Source of the DNA: Acidimicrobiales bacterium
Lineage (GTDB): Bacteria; Actinomycetota; Acidimicrobiia; Acidimicrobiales; Palsa-688
DNA: 64,000 bases
Assembly (NCBI GenBank): GCA_036378675.1
Contig: DASUWA010000054.1
Span: 1 to 64,000, forward strand
Direction of reading: 5' to 3'
Shown: positions 53,327 to 62,082 of the stretch, piece by piece
Position numbering within the stretch: the stretch's first letter is position 1
How the letters are laid out: every line of letters begins with the position of its first letter
Notes under the pieces: generated by a model
The model's database searches: none
What the model was told of the DNA's origin: nothing
The model's input: the letters and a program-made list of their open reading frames with translations, nothing else
Translations under genes and position numbers: made by a program

Positions 53327-55462
53327 CTACGACCCGGTCAGCGGGTGGCGGGGCGCGTCGACCAGCTCGAGGTCGTCCGGCAGCCCGTCGACCGAAACCT
53401 GGTCGCCCTCGACTTCGACGGTGACCCGCGCGCCGGCGAGCGGGATCCGACCGACGCGGAGGCGACCGATCTGCTCGGGCACGGCCGGGTGCAGCCACAC
53501 CTTTCCGCGCGGAACCCATGGGTCGAGCCTCAACAATGTGCGCAGCATCAGCAGGGGTGATGCGGCAGCCCACGCCTGAGGCGACGAGGACGTCGGGTAC
53601 GAGACAACCAACGGCAATTCCATGCGATCGAGCCCGCTGAACAGCTCCGGCAGACGGCCTCCCTGGGCGACCGCGGCGTCGATCATCGACATGATCACCC
53701 GGTGCGCCTCCTTCACGTGGCCGTATCGCATCAGGCCAGCGGCGATGATGGCGTTGTCGTGGGGCCAGACGGATCCACAGTGGTAGCTGATCGGGTTGTA
53801 GCCGCACATCGAGGCCCCTAACGTGCGCACCCCCCACCCGCTGAAGAGGTCGGGTCCGACCAGCTTGCGCGCAACGATGTCGGCTTTTTCGGCATCGAGA
53901 ATACCGGTCCAAAGGCAGTGACCAATGTTCGACGCGAGCGCGTCGATCTGCTTCTTGTCGCGGTCAAGACCCATGGCCAGCCAGCCCTTGTCCTCGATCC
54001 AGAAGTCCCGGTTGAACGCCGCCTTGAGCTCGGCGGCCCGGGACCTCAACTCGGTTGCCAGCGCGCTGTCGCCCTGCTCGGCCGCGAAGAAAGCCCGGGC
54101 GAGATACGCGCCGTAGGTGTAGCCCTGAACCTCCGCCAATGCGATCGGCGGGTCGGCGAGCCGCCCGTCGGCGAACTGGATCGCGTCGTGGGAGTCCTTC
54201 CAGCCCTGGTTCCTGAGCCCGCGGTCGGATGTTCGCTGGTACTCGATGTAACCGTCACCGTCGCGGTCACCGAACTTCTGCATCCATTCGATCGCTCGGT
54301 CGGCGTGAGGCAACAACTCGTCCACCGCCTCGCGGGCGAGCCCCCACCGACGCAGCTCCCCGAGGAGCATGACGAAAAGGGGCGTCGCGTCGGCGGTTCC
54401 GTAGTAGATCGTTCCACCGCCGAGGGAGAGCGACGACGCCTCGCCGAATCGCATCTCATGAAGGATCCGCCCAGGTTCCTCCTCGTTACCGGGGCGAACG
54501 TCGGTGCCCTGAAAGCGGGCGAGGGTTTGAAGGGTGCCGAGGGCCAGCTCGGGATCCACGAGAAGCGCCATCCAGGCGGTGATCAGCGAGTCCCGGCCGA
54601 AAAGGGTCATGAACCAGGGGGCGCCAGCGGCCACCACCGTTCTCTCCGGGAACTCTGGGTCGAAGATTCGGAGGGCTCCGAGGTCCTCGGCCCCCCGGTT
54701 CAATACGGTGCGCAACCCGTCGTGTTCCGTGTCGACGACCGGGACGCTCCTGCGCCACGCCGCCATGCGTTCCGCGGGCTTCGCCCGGCCGATCGGCTGA
54801 CCACAGAGCCAGCGGGGCTCGATCTCGTCCAGGTCGATCCCGCAGGAGAACTGCTGGCAGAGATTCCAGGACCCGCGGGAGGGGATGATGATCTCCCACC
54901 TGGCGGCGGTGCCGTCGAGGGCGGCAGGCTCGGAGAAGGAGATCCGCAGCGAACGGCGACGTGACCCGTTCTTGTGCTGGAAGGCGATCTCGCCGTCTAC
55001 GTGGTCGGGCGCCAGGTCTCCCTGACCCGTTGCTCGTCCTTCCTTGACGGCGAAGAGGTCGACGAAGTCCGCCCCGTAGGTGAGCTCGACCGCGCAGTAC
55101 GCAGGCTCCTCGCCGAAGTTCCGGATGATCAGGTCCTCCCGCATCCCGCGCCCCACGTAGCGCCGGCGCTCGATCATCAGGTTGGAGTCCGCTCTGCCCG
55201 GCTTGGGATGGGTGCGGGCGACGAACGTCGCCGAGTAGGGGTCGGGCGTCGACCTCGCCAGCGATTCCGGTACCTCGCCGTTGATCCGGAGGGACCAGCG
55301 GGACAAAAACCGGGTGTCGCGGAAGAAGAACCCGTGAGCCACATCCGGGTGCATCTCGCCGCCGGGGGAGCAGATCACGAAGGCCGAACCCTCAACGAGG
55401 GTCACACGGTCACCGGGTCCGCCGAGCGACACGCTTACCTGCGATGTCCAGGGATCGGCCAT
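53327..55462 (-). CDS. amylo-alpha-1,6-glucosidase / glycogen-debranching-like enzyme
   Basis: 711 residues. N-terminal GDE-type beta domain (FVICSPGGEMHPDVAHGFFFRDTRFLS), then an (alpha/alpha)6 barrel: VAAGAPWFMTLFGRDSLITAW, RFGEASSLSLGGGTIYYGTADATPLF, WMQKFGDRDGDGYIEYQ, GLRNQGWKDSHDAI and ISYHCGSVWPHDNAIIAAGL. This group is annotated as amylo-alpha-1,6-glucosidase or MGH1-type GH63/GH15-related glycosidase; the acidic residues in RDSLIT and WKDS are retained. It probably trims branched glucans or glucosyl-containing solutes. TAGCGT ends 9 nt before the ATG. Confidence 0.87.
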   Translation of the reverse strand: MADPWTSQVSVSLGGPGDRVTLVEGSAFVICSPGGEMHPDVAHGFFFRDTRFLSRWSLRINGEVPESLARSTPDPYSATFVARTHPKPGRADSNLMIERRRYVGRGMREDLIIRNFGEEPAYCAVELTYGADFVDLFAVKEGRATGQGDLAPDHVDGEIAFQHKNGSRRRSLRISFSEPAALDGTAARWEIIIPSRGSWNLCQQFSCGIDLDEIEPRWLCGQPIGRAKPAERMAAWRRSVPVVDTEHDGLRTVLNRGAEDLGALRIFDPEFPERTVVAAGAPWFMTLFGRDSLITAWMALLVDPELALGTLQTLARFQGTDVRPGNEEEPGRILHEMRFGEASSLSLGGGTIYYGTADATPLFVMLLGELRRWGLAREAVDELLPHADRAIEWMQKFGDRDGDGYIEYQRTSDRGLRNQGWKDSHDAIQFADGRLADPPIALAEVQGYTYGAYLARAFFAAEQGDSALATELRSRAAELKAAFNRDFWIEDKGWLAMGLDRDKKQIDALASNIGHCLWTGILDAEKADIVARKLVGPDLFSGWGVRTLGASMCGYNPISYHCGSVWPHDNAIIAAGLMRYGHVKEAHRVIMSMIDAAVAQGGRLPELFSGLDRMELPLVVSYPTSSSPQAWAAASPLLMLRTLLRLDPWVPRGKVWLHPAVPEQIGRLRVGRIPLAGARVTVEVEGDQVSVDGLPDDLELVDAPRHPLTGS

Positions 55463-55471
55463 CGCAACGGC

Positions 55472-55477
55472 ACGCTA
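55472..55477 (-). promoter_or_regulatory. -10 box TAGCGT of the debranching-type enzyme gene
   Basis: On the minus strand TAGCGT ends 9 nt before the ATG at 55462; near-leaderless arrangement, weaker because of the longer spacer. Confidence 0.4.
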
Positions 55478-55564
55478 GTTGCCCCTGAGTTGCGTGCCGC
55501 GCGCCTTCCACAATGGCGAAGCCGGCAACGGTCGGCATATTTTTCCCTATCGCCGTAGTGGTAA

Positions 55565-55570
55565 TAGACT
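55565..55570 (+). promoter_or_regulatory. -10 box TAGACT of the sufCSU operon
   Basis: TAGACT ends 6 nt before the GTG of sufC; leaderless arrangement. Its presence shows sufC heads its own transcript here. Confidence 0.55.
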
Positions 55571-55576
55571 TGGGGT

Positions 55577-56320
55577 GTGGCCCCCCCGCTTTTCGAGGTG
55601 CAGGACCTTCACGTGTCCGTCGACGGTAACGAGATACTGCGCGGCGTCGACCTGGTGATCGACCGCGGCGAGATCCACGCGTTGATGGGCCCGAATGGTT
55701 CGGGCAAATCCACCCTGGCCAACTCACTGCTCGGGAACCCCACGTACCAGGTGACCAGGGGAAAGGTGCTCTTCAAAGGGGAAGACGTCACCGACTGGCC
55801 GAGCGACGTTCGCGGCAAGGCCGGCATGTTCCTCGCGTTCCAGTACCCCGAGGAGATCCCCGGAGTCCCTGTCGCGCAGTTCCTGCGCCAGGCGCTGTCG
55901 GCCCGCCGGGGCGCCGACCTGTCCGTGCTCGAGCTCCGAGTTTCGATCATGGAGTGGATGAAGCGGCTCGGCATGGACCCGTCCTTTGGAGACCGCTACC
56001 TCAACGAGGGCTTCTCCGGCGGGGAGAAGAAGCGAAACGAAATCCTTCAGATGGCGATCCTCGAGCCCGACCTGGCGGTGCTCGACGAGACCGACTCCGG
56101 TCTGGACATCGACGCGTTGGGGGTCGTGGCAAGGGGCGTGACCTCGGTGCGTGAAGCCCGGCCAGAGCTAGGGGTTCTGCTTGTCACGCACTACCAGCGG
56201 ATCCTCGACCAGCTGCGCCCGGACGTGGTTCACCTTTTGATCAACGGGCGCATCGTCGAGAGCGGAGGTGCCGACCTGGCGGTCCGTCTCGAGGAGGAGG
56301 GATACGAAGCATGGCGCTAG
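55577..56320 (+). CDS. sufC: Fe-S cluster assembly ATPase SufC
   Basis: 247 residues. ABC-type ATPase with Walker A GPNGSGKST, SufC-specific MFLAFQYPEEIPGV, signature FSGGEKKRNEILQMA, Walker B LAVLDETDSGLDIDAL and LLVTHYQRILD. SufC drives the SufBCD scaffold. In most actinobacteria sufC follows sufB and sufD; here it heads the operon and the upstream gene is a divergent glycosidase. Its end overlaps sufS by 10 bp. Confidence 0.95.
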   Translation: MAPPLFEVQDLHVSVDGNEILRGVDLVIDRGEIHALMGPNGSGKSTLANSLLGNPTYQVTRGKVLFKGEDVTDWPSDVRGKAGMFLAFQYPEEIPGVPVAQFLRQALSARRGADLSVLELRVSIMEWMKRLGMDPSFGDRYLNEGFSGGEKKRNEILQMAILEPDLAVLDETDSGLDIDALGVVARGVTSVREARPELGVLLVTHYQRILDQLRPDVVHLLINGRIVESGGADLAVRLEEEGYEAWR

Positions 56321-57537
56321 ACGTTGAGCGGATCAAGAAGGACTTCCCGATCCTCGACCGCCAGATCCACGGAAGACGCCTCGTCTATCTCGACTCCGCG
56401 TCGTCGTCGCAGAAGCCGACTTCGGTGATCGAGGCGATGTCGCGCTACTACGAGACGACCCACGCCAACGTCCATCGCGGCGTTTACACGATCGCCGAAG
56501 AGGCCACCCGGCTGTTCGAATCGGCCCGCTCATCCGTCGCCAGGTTCATCGGTGCTCGCTCCGCAAACGAGGTGGTTTTCACCAAGAACATCACCGAGGG
56601 AATCAACCTCGTAGCGCAGTCCTGGGGCCGGGCGAACCTGAAGCAGGGAGACGTGGTCGTCCTCACCGAGATGGAGCACCACGCCAACCTGGTGCCATGG
56701 CTGATCCTCAAAGAGCAGCTCGGCATCGAGCTTCGCTACCTCCCGCTCACCGACGAGGGCGTACTTGATCTGAGCGACCTGGAGGGGACCCTCGCGGGCG
56801 CAAGGCTGCTCGGGGTGAGCGCGATGTCGAACGTGCTCGGAACGATCAACCCGATCCGTGATCTCGCCGACGCCGCGCACGCAGCCGGCGCGCTGATCCT
56901 CGTCGACGGCGCGCAGCAGGCGCCTCACCTGGTCACTGACGTGAAGGCGATGGACGTCGACTTCTTCGGTCTCACCGGGCACAAGATGCTCGGCCCGACC
57001 GGGATAGGCGCCATCTGGGCGCGGGCTGAGCACCTCGAGTCGATGCCGCCGTTCCTCGGCGGGGGAGAGATGATCCGCGACGTTCGCCTCGACGGTTTCA
57101 CATCCAACGACGTCCCGTGGAAGTTCGAGGCCGGAACCCCGCCGATCGCGGAAGCGGTCGGTCTCGCGGTTGCGATCGATTACCTGAACGCGCTCGGCAT
57201 GGAGTCCGTGCGAGATCACGAGCGTTCGCTGACTTCGTACGCTCTGTCGGCGTTGAAGGAACGCCATCCGGGGCTTGATATCTACGGCCCTCCCGACGCC
57301 GACCGGCGCGGCGGGGTCATCTCGTTCAATTACAACGACGTCCATCCTCACGACCTGTCCCAGGTCCTCGACGAAGCCGGCGTGTGTGTACGGGCGGGAC
57401 ATCACTGCGCCAAGCCGCTCATGAGGAAACTGGGCGTGGGTGCGACTGCGCGGGCGTCGTTTTCCGTGTACAACGACGAGGCGGACGTGGACGAACTGGT
57501 CGAAGCATTGAGCACCGCCGACCGCCTGTTCGGTTGA
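56311..57537 (+). CDS. sufS: cysteine desulfurase SufS
   Basis: 408 residues. PLP-dependent class V fold: YLDSASSSQKP, HANVHRGVYTIAEEAT, PLP Lys in DFFGLTGHKMLGPTGIGAIW, and the persulfide Cys in VCVRAGHHCAKPLM. It mobilises sulfur from cysteine for cluster assembly, passing it to SufU encoded next. Good length agreement with SufS/type II desulfurases. Confidence 0.95.
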   Translation: MALDVERIKKDFPILDRQIHGRRLVYLDSASSSQKPTSVIEAMSRYYETTHANVHRGVYTIAEEATRLFESARSSVARFIGARSANEVVFTKNITEGINLVAQSWGRANLKQGDVVVLTEMEHHANLVPWLILKEQLGIELRYLPLTDEGVLDLSDLEGTLAGARLLGVSAMSNVLGTINPIRDLADAAHAAGALILVDGAQQAPHLVTDVKAMDVDFFGLTGHKMLGPTGIGAIWARAEHLESMPPFLGGGEMIRDVRLDGFTSNDVPWKFEAGTPPIAEAVGLAVAIDYLNALGMESVRDHERSLTSYALSALKERHPGLDIYGPPDADRRGGVISFNYNDVHPHDLSQVLDEAGVCVRAGHHCAKPLMRKLGVGATARASFSVYNDEADVDELVEALSTADRLFG

Positions 57538-57599
57538 TCCGTGCGGTAGAAGTGTGACGTCGCGCTACGTCCCGATGAAGAGCCAGGAGCACACCAACC

Positions 57600-58121
57600 A
57601 TGTCCGGTCTTGAAGACCTTTACAGAGAGATCATCCTCGACCACTACCGGAACCCCCGGAACCGTGGCGAGCTCCCCGCGCCGCCGGCGCACGTCGAGAC
57701 CGGCTTCAATCCGCTGTGCGGTGACGAGATAACCCTTTACCTCGAGATCGACGGCGACCAGCTCGCTGACATCAGGCTCACCGGCCAGGGATGTTCCATC
57801 AGCCAATCGTCGGCGTCGATGATGTCGACAGCGGTCAAGGGAAAGAACCTCGCCGAGGCCCGCGCGATCATCCGGAAGTTCAAGGCGATGATGTCGATCC
57901 ACGAGCTGCGACTCGACGGCGAAGGCGCAGACGAAGGAGAGACCGCTGCGCAAACTGGACCTGGACAGGATGGGACAGGCAGCGCAGAACCCGAGGTGTC
58001 GCTCGGGGATCTCGAGGCGTTGCAGGGCGTGGTGAAGTTCCCGGTGCGGATCAAGTGCGCCACCTTGTCGTGGAACACCCTGACGCAGGCGCTCGACCAA
58101 CTGACGCCGGCGAACGGCTAG
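57600..58121 (+). CDS. sufU: zinc-dependent sulfurtransferase SufU
   Basis: 173 residues. The SufU zinc ligands are visible: Cys-x-Asp in NPLCGDEITLYL, Cys in GQGCSISQSSASMM, and Cys in IKCATLSWNTL near the C-terminus. It accepts the persulfide from SufS. SCAGGAGC lies about 10 nt upstream of the ATG. An acidic, Gly-rich insertion (about 105-140, DGEGADEGETAAQTGPGQDG) precedes the final helix, longer than in Bacillus SufU. Confidence 0.93.
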   Translation: MSGLEDLYREIILDHYRNPRNRGELPAPPAHVETGFNPLCGDEITLYLEIDGDQLADIRLTGQGCSISQSSASMMSTAVKGKNLAEARAIIRKFKAMMSIHELRLDGEGADEGETAAQTGPGQDGTGSAEPEVSLGDLEALQGVVKFPVRIKCATLSWNTLTQALDQLTPANG

Positions 58122-58149
58122 CCCCCCTCAGTTATTCACTTATTCGGGT

Positions 58150-58632
58150 TCACTCGCCCCGCCGGCTCGCGGGCCCTCGCTCGCGTTCCGTCGCGACCGC
58201 TTCGAAGGCCGAGCGAAGCGCGTCGATCCACTCCTTTTCGTTCTCGCCCACCAGGCGCACGCACCAGGCGAGCGCGTCGCTGCGGCTGCGGGCGACACCC
58301 GCGTTTATGAGCGTGTCGAGCACCTGTCGCTCTTGCATGCGCAGCCTGGTCATCACCGGTACCGAGTAGGTGGTAAACGTGACCACCAGGTCGCCGGCCC
58401 TCGCACCCCAGGAGACCTTGGTTTCGAAATGCTTCTCGGCGTCCACAGCGATCGTCATGCGCTCGTCCCGGGTCGCCTCCCGGAAGAGGCGCAGGGACTT
58501 GAGGTCGGCGTGCTCCGGACCCAAATCGACGATCACCAGGATCTCGTCCTGATCGAAAGCCACGTCGAGTCCCTTGGCTCCCCAATGGGCGGGAATCCTG
58601 GAAGCGAACCACTCCTCACAATGCGCGTGCAC
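58150..58632 (-). CDS. hypothetical cytoplasmic protein
   Basis: 160 residues, GTG start. No family that I recognise. The N-terminal two-thirds looks like a small alpha/beta domain (LDVAFDQDEILVIVDLGPEH; DLVVTFTTYSVPVMTRLRMQ). The C-terminal third, VLDTLINAGVARSRSDALAWCVRLVGENEKEWIDAL-like, resembles the ribbon-helix-helix type segment seen in many actinobacterial proteins, so DNA or partner binding is conceivable. An alternative frame covering nearly the same bases is Arg-rich and not protein-like. Convergent with sufU. Confidence 0.6.
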   Translation of the reverse strand: MHAHCEEWFASRIPAHWGAKGLDVAFDQDEILVIVDLGPEHADLKSLRLFREATRDERMTIAVDAEKHFETKVSWGARAGDLVVTFTTYSVPVMTRLRMQERQVLDTLINAGVARSRSDALAWCVRLVGENEKEWIDALRSAFEAVATERERGPASRRGE

Positions 58633-58660
58633 CGGGGAATCGTTGCACGTCGAGAGCCTC

Positions 58661-60262
58661 TCAGCCGTAGAAGCCTGCGCAACCCCCGGAGGACCCGAGC
58701 CTCTGCAAACCGTTGAGATCTCCGGGCTGGTAGGTCCCGTAACCCTGGTCGACCGGGTTCATCACCTCGCCGGCGTTGACGTGAGCGAGACCGACGGCGT
58801 GGCCGAGCTCATGAAGAAGAACAGGCTGCTCTCCCGAGAGGCCGCCACCGCCGCGCAAAGTGCTGAGCACCTGCACCTGCGCAGCGACTATCTCGGGGGC
58901 GTAGGGAGCCGAGTTGTAATAGCTGTAGGTGGTGAGCCCGATGGTGTCGCCGCCGCTCAGTGCGGGCACCCAGCTGATGACGACCTTCGAGCTGGCGGGG
59001 ACCGACGACGCGCTCGAGTAGGTGCCGTCGTTCACGAACGACAGGCCGGTCGCCTGGCTCACCTGGGCGATGTCGTTGCTGACGTCGCTCTGCCATCCCG
59101 CCGGAGCGCCGGGGTAGACGACTGCGTAGTGCACCGATTCGCACGGGTTCCACCGGGCCGCTTGTCCGGCGGAGTTGGTTACTTCGAACGCGAAGTTGTT
59201 GTCGGCGGGGATGGCCGCGGCGACCGGTCCGGACGAGAACGAAGCGTCGCCGAACGGGAGGATCAGACCGTTGGCCGCGACGACCCAGTAACCGCCTCCG
59301 TCTCCTGTGCCGACGATCGCGATCGCCGGGCTTCCGCCCGTCTTGCCTACCGCCGAGCCGAGGAACGGCGCGTCGCCGAACGGGAAGACCCCACCGTCCT
59401 GGGCGAGCAGCCAGTATCCGCCACCGTCGTGCGTCCTGGCCATGCTGACCATGGGAGCGTTGAGACGGATGGCACCGGTGGAGCCGTGGAAACCTGCTGC
59501 GCCGAAGTTGAAGACGCCACCGTCCTTCGCGACCAGCCAGTAACCGTTTCCTGCCGGGGTGCTCGCCATACCGACGACCGGCTGGTTGAGCCGCATCCAA
59601 CCGGTGGATCCGTAGAACGGCGCGTCGCCGAAGGTGAAGATTCCGCCATCGCCGGCAACGAAGTCGTAGCCGTGGCCGTCGCTCGTCGAAATCATTTGGA
59701 GTGCCGGCGCGTTCAACCGGATGGAACCGGTCGAGCCGTAGAAGGCGGCGTCACCAAATGTGAACACTCCACCGTCCCGGCCGAGCAACCAGTAGCCGAG
59801 ACCGCTCGGGGTTGGCGCGATGCCGATGATCGGGGCATTCAGTGCAGCACCGGCCAGGTCTCCGAGCCAGGTGGCGTCGCCTGCCGTCGTAACCGCACCG
59901 TTGCTCCAGGCCATCCAGAAACCCTTGCCGTCCTGGGTGGGTGCGGCAGCGACGACCGAGCCGCCGGCGGTTGACGCGGAATTCCCGACATGGGCACCCG
60001 GGCCGACCGGCGCAGCATCGTCGTTGGCCACCTGAGCGGTCGGCTTCGAGCCGGACGCGCCCTTGGCCAGCGCGCGGCGTCCAGCACGATTCGCCGCCCC
60101 AGCCAGATGGGACTGGTTCGCGAGGTGCGCCGCGGAGGTCGCGCTCGACGACACGGCCGCGGCGGTGAGAATCGACGTTCCCGAAACGAGCAGTGCGCTC
60201 GTTGCCACCGCAGTCGCCGCAAGGCCGCGCGCGTTCAGAGACCGATGCCGATGCTTCGCCAT
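58661..60262 (-). CDS. secreted matrixin-like zinc metalloprotease with propeller-type repeats
   Basis: 533 residues. A basic start and hydrophobic segment (LAATAVATSALLVSGTSILTAAA) form a signal peptide. Residues ~115-365 hold about six repeats of ~47 residues with the pattern GG(Y/F)W....DGGVF.FGDA.F.GS, expected to fold as beta-blades. The C-terminal domain carries HELGHAVGLAH (HExxHxxGxxH) followed by the Met-turn VMNP, the metzincin active site. It should be exported and cleave protein substrates; the repeats may bind cell wall or sugar. GAGGAA lies just before the ATG. Confidence 0.88.
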   Translation of the reverse strand: MAKHRHRSLNARGLAATAVATSALLVSGTSILTAAAVSSSATSAAHLANQSHLAGAANRAGRRALAKGASGSKPTAQVANDDAAPVGPGAHVGNSASTAGGSVVAAAPTQDGKGFWMAWSNGAVTTAGDATWLGDLAGAALNAPIIGIAPTPSGLGYWLLGRDGGVFTFGDAAFYGSTGSIRLNAPALQMISTSDGHGYDFVAGDGGIFTFGDAPFYGSTGWMRLNQPVVGMASTPAGNGYWLVAKDGGVFNFGAAGFHGSTGAIRLNAPMVSMARTHDGGGYWLLAQDGGVFPFGDAPFLGSAVGKTGGSPAIAIVGTGDGGGYWVVAANGLILPFGDASFSSGPVAAAIPADNNFAFEVTNSAGQAARWNPCESVHYAVVYPGAPAGWQSDVSNDIAQVSQATGLSFVNDGTYSSASSVPASSKVVISWVPALSGGDTIGLTTYSYYNSAPYAPEIVAAQVQVLSTLRGGGGLSGEQPVLLHELGHAVGLAHVNAGEVMNPVDQGYGTYQPGDLNGLQRLGSSGGCAGFYG

Positions 60263-60380
60263 TTCCTCGCCCTACTCCGTTGAACTGACCGGAACTTGGT
60301 CGGCCCCCCGGGGAGGACGCTTGAGTAATACGCGCGGCAATCCGCGAAAACAGGAAAGCCCCCTGGTGCAAACCGCCCGG

Positions 60381-60386
60381 TATGGT
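60381..60386 (+). promoter_or_regulatory. -10 box TATGGT of the flavoprotein gene
   Basis: TATGGT ends 8 nt before the ATG at 60395; near-leaderless arrangement. Confidence 0.45.
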
Positions 60387-60394
60387 TTTCCGCC

Positions 60395-61585
60395 ATGCCA
60401 AGGGCCGTCGTCGTGGGCGCCTCGCTCGCCGGCCTCCGTGCCGCCGAGGGGCTGCGCAGAGGGGGACACGACGGCCCCTTGACGATCGTCGGCGCGGAGC
60501 GTCACCGCCCGTACGACCGCCCTCCGCTCTCCAAGCAGGTACTAACGGGAAAGGTCGAGCCGGAAGCCACAGCTCTGCACGAGGCCGGCGAGCTCGAGGC
60601 GGAGTGGGTGCTCGGAACCGAGGCAACCAACCTCGACACGGACAAAAGGGTCATCCTGCTCGCTGGGGGCGAGGAACTTCCTTATGACCAGCTCGTCATC
60701 GCTACTGGCGCTCGCCCGCGAATGCTCCGTGGTTTCGAGCCCGGCCCGGGTGTGCACTACCTGAGGACCATCGACGATGCGATCCGGCTCCGGGACGAGT
60801 TGTCCGAGGCGTCGAGCCTCGCGGTGATCGGCGCAGGCTTCATCGGGCTCGAGGTTGCGGCCAGCGCCTCGCAACGAGGTCTCGACGTGACCGTCCTCGA
60901 GGCGTTGCCCATCCCGCTCGACCGGGCGATCGGCGAAACGATGGGATCCCAGCTCGCCGACCTGCACCGGCGGCGAGGCATCGACCTGCGAACCGACGTG
61001 ATCGTCGAGGGCCGGGTCGGGAACGGGAGGATCGAGGGTTTGCGCCTTTCCGGCGGCGAGATTGTGCCGGCGGACGCCGTCGTGGTCGGGATCGGGGTAG
61101 CGCCCGAGACGTCATGGCTCGAGGACTCGAACGTGGACCTGAACGACGGCGTCCTCTGCGACGAACGCCTCCGTGTCCTCTCGGGCGGGCGTCCCCTGCC
61201 GGGGGTGGTGGCGGCCGGAGACGTTGCCCGATGGCCGCATCCGGGCTGGTCGCGCCTGGCCCGCGTCGAGCATTGGACCAACGCGGTCGAACAAGGCGAG
61301 GCGGCGGCCAGGACCCTGCTCGAGGGCGGGGCGGCGCCGGCGTTCGCCCCGGTTCCCTACTTCTGGTCAGACCAGTTCGGGCTCAAGATCCAGTTCGTCG
61401 GCGAGACGGTTCCGGGGGACGAGGTTGCCCTCATCGAAGGCAGCTTCGAAGAGGAGCGCTTTCTGGTCGCCTACGGAAGAGCAGGCCGCCTCGTGGCGGC
61501 GCTGGGAATTCGCCGGCCCGCCCGGGTCATGGCGATGCAAAGGCTTATCGGCGAGCGGGCGCCGTTTCCTCCAGAGCCGGGCTAG
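60395..61585 (+). CDS. FAD-dependent ferredoxin/rubredoxin reductase-type oxidoreductase
   Basis: 396 residues. FAD motif VVVGASLAGLRAAEGLRRGG, GAERHRPYDRPPLSKQVL, NAD motif LAVIGAGFIGLEVAASASQRG, and VVAAGDVARWPHP before the reductase C-terminal domain (VPYFWSDQFGLKIQFVGE). This is the ferredoxin-reductase group that passes electrons from NAD(P)H to a ferredoxin for P450 or dioxygenase systems. No such partner gene is adjacent. Confidence 0.92.
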   Translation: MPRAVVVGASLAGLRAAEGLRRGGHDGPLTIVGAERHRPYDRPPLSKQVLTGKVEPEATALHEAGELEAEWVLGTEATNLDTDKRVILLAGGEELPYDQLVIATGARPRMLRGFEPGPGVHYLRTIDDAIRLRDELSEASSLAVIGAGFIGLEVAASASQRGLDVTVLEALPIPLDRAIGETMGSQLADLHRRRGIDLRTDVIVEGRVGNGRIEGLRLSGGEIVPADAVVVGIGVAPETSWLEDSNVDLNDGVLCDERLRVLSGGRPLPGVVAAGDVARWPHPGWSRLARVEHWTNAVEQGEAAARTLLEGGAAPAFAPVPYFWSDQFGLKIQFVGETVPGDEVALIEGSFEEERFLVAYGRAGRLVAALGIRRPARVMAMQRLIGERAPFPPEPG

Positions 61586-61644
61586 AAGCGGCTACACCCC
61601 GTCGATCTCGCGACGGCCCTCATGGCGTTCTGGCTCGCGGGCTG

Positions 61645-61716
61645 GTGGGGCTAGTGGCGCTCGTGGGGCTCGTGGCGCTCGTCGGGCTCGTGGCGCTTGC
61701 CGGCCTCGTCTCGGTG
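61645..61716. repeat. 18-bp tandem repeat between the flavoprotein and DUF3039 genes
   Basis: Four units of GTGGGGCTCGTGGCGCTC type (61645, 61663, 61681, and a degenerate fourth at 61699), each made of two similar 9-bp halves. The 143-bp gap 61586-61728 contains little else. On the plus strand it could read Val-Gly-Leu-Val-Ala-Leu, but no start or family supports a gene. Confidence 0.85.
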
Positions 61717-61728
61717 GGTATGGCTCGC

Positions 61729-62004
61729 CTAGCTCGCCGGGACCTTCCAGCCCATCGCCTCGGCGATCTCCTTGCAGGTCGGGCACAGGGGGTAGCGCTT
61801 CGGGTCTCGAGAGGGAACCCAGATCTTCCCGCACAGGGCCTTCACCGCGGTGCCGTTGACCAGGCCTTCGACGACCGAAGGTCCCGCCGAGACGAAATCG
61901 CCCTCGTCCGGCTTGAACCCCTCGAGGACGATGTGGGCCATCCGTTCGTGATCGCCGTCCAGCGCCGGATCCTGGCGCACCGGTGAAACGGTGACGTCGC
62001 TCAT
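61729..62004 (-). CDS. DUF3039 domain protein
   Basis: 91 residues from the ATG at 62004. It matches the small actinobacterial DUF3039 family: HERMAHIV, GTAVKALCGKIWVPSRDP and PLCPTCKEI near the C-terminus, giving Cys-x23-Cys-x2-Cys that may bind a metal. Function unknown. TACGCT ends 8 nt before this ATG, arguing against the upstream start at 62028. Confidence 0.85.
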   Translation of the reverse strand: MSDVTVSPVRQDPALDGDHERMAHIVLEGFKPDEGDFVSAGPSVVEGLVNGTAVKALCGKIWVPSRDPKRYPLCPTCKEIAEAMGWKVPAS

Positions 62005-62012
62005 GGGGTTCA

Positions 62013-62018
62013 AGCGTA
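62013..62018 (-). promoter_or_regulatory. -10 box TACGCT of the DUF3039 gene
   Basis: TACGCT on the minus strand ends 8 nt before the ATG at 62004. Confidence 0.45.
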
Positions 62019-62082
62019 CCGAGGCCACCCAGGATCGGGTACAACAAGTGGGTCAACAACCTGGTTCCCCAAGGAGTCACCG

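Noticed and set aside
58136-58612. Arg-rich frame on the minus strand overlapping the hypothetical gene at 58150-58632
   Set aside because: Composition is typical of an off-frame reading of GC-rich DNA; the other frame has balanced composition and secondary-structure-like patterns.
61586-61728. Continuation of an out-of-frame plus-strand reading through the 18-bp repeat as a hydrophobic protein
   Set aside because: Val/Leu/Gly pattern arises from the repeat alone; no start codon or ribosome site fits, and the frame is antisense to DUF3039.
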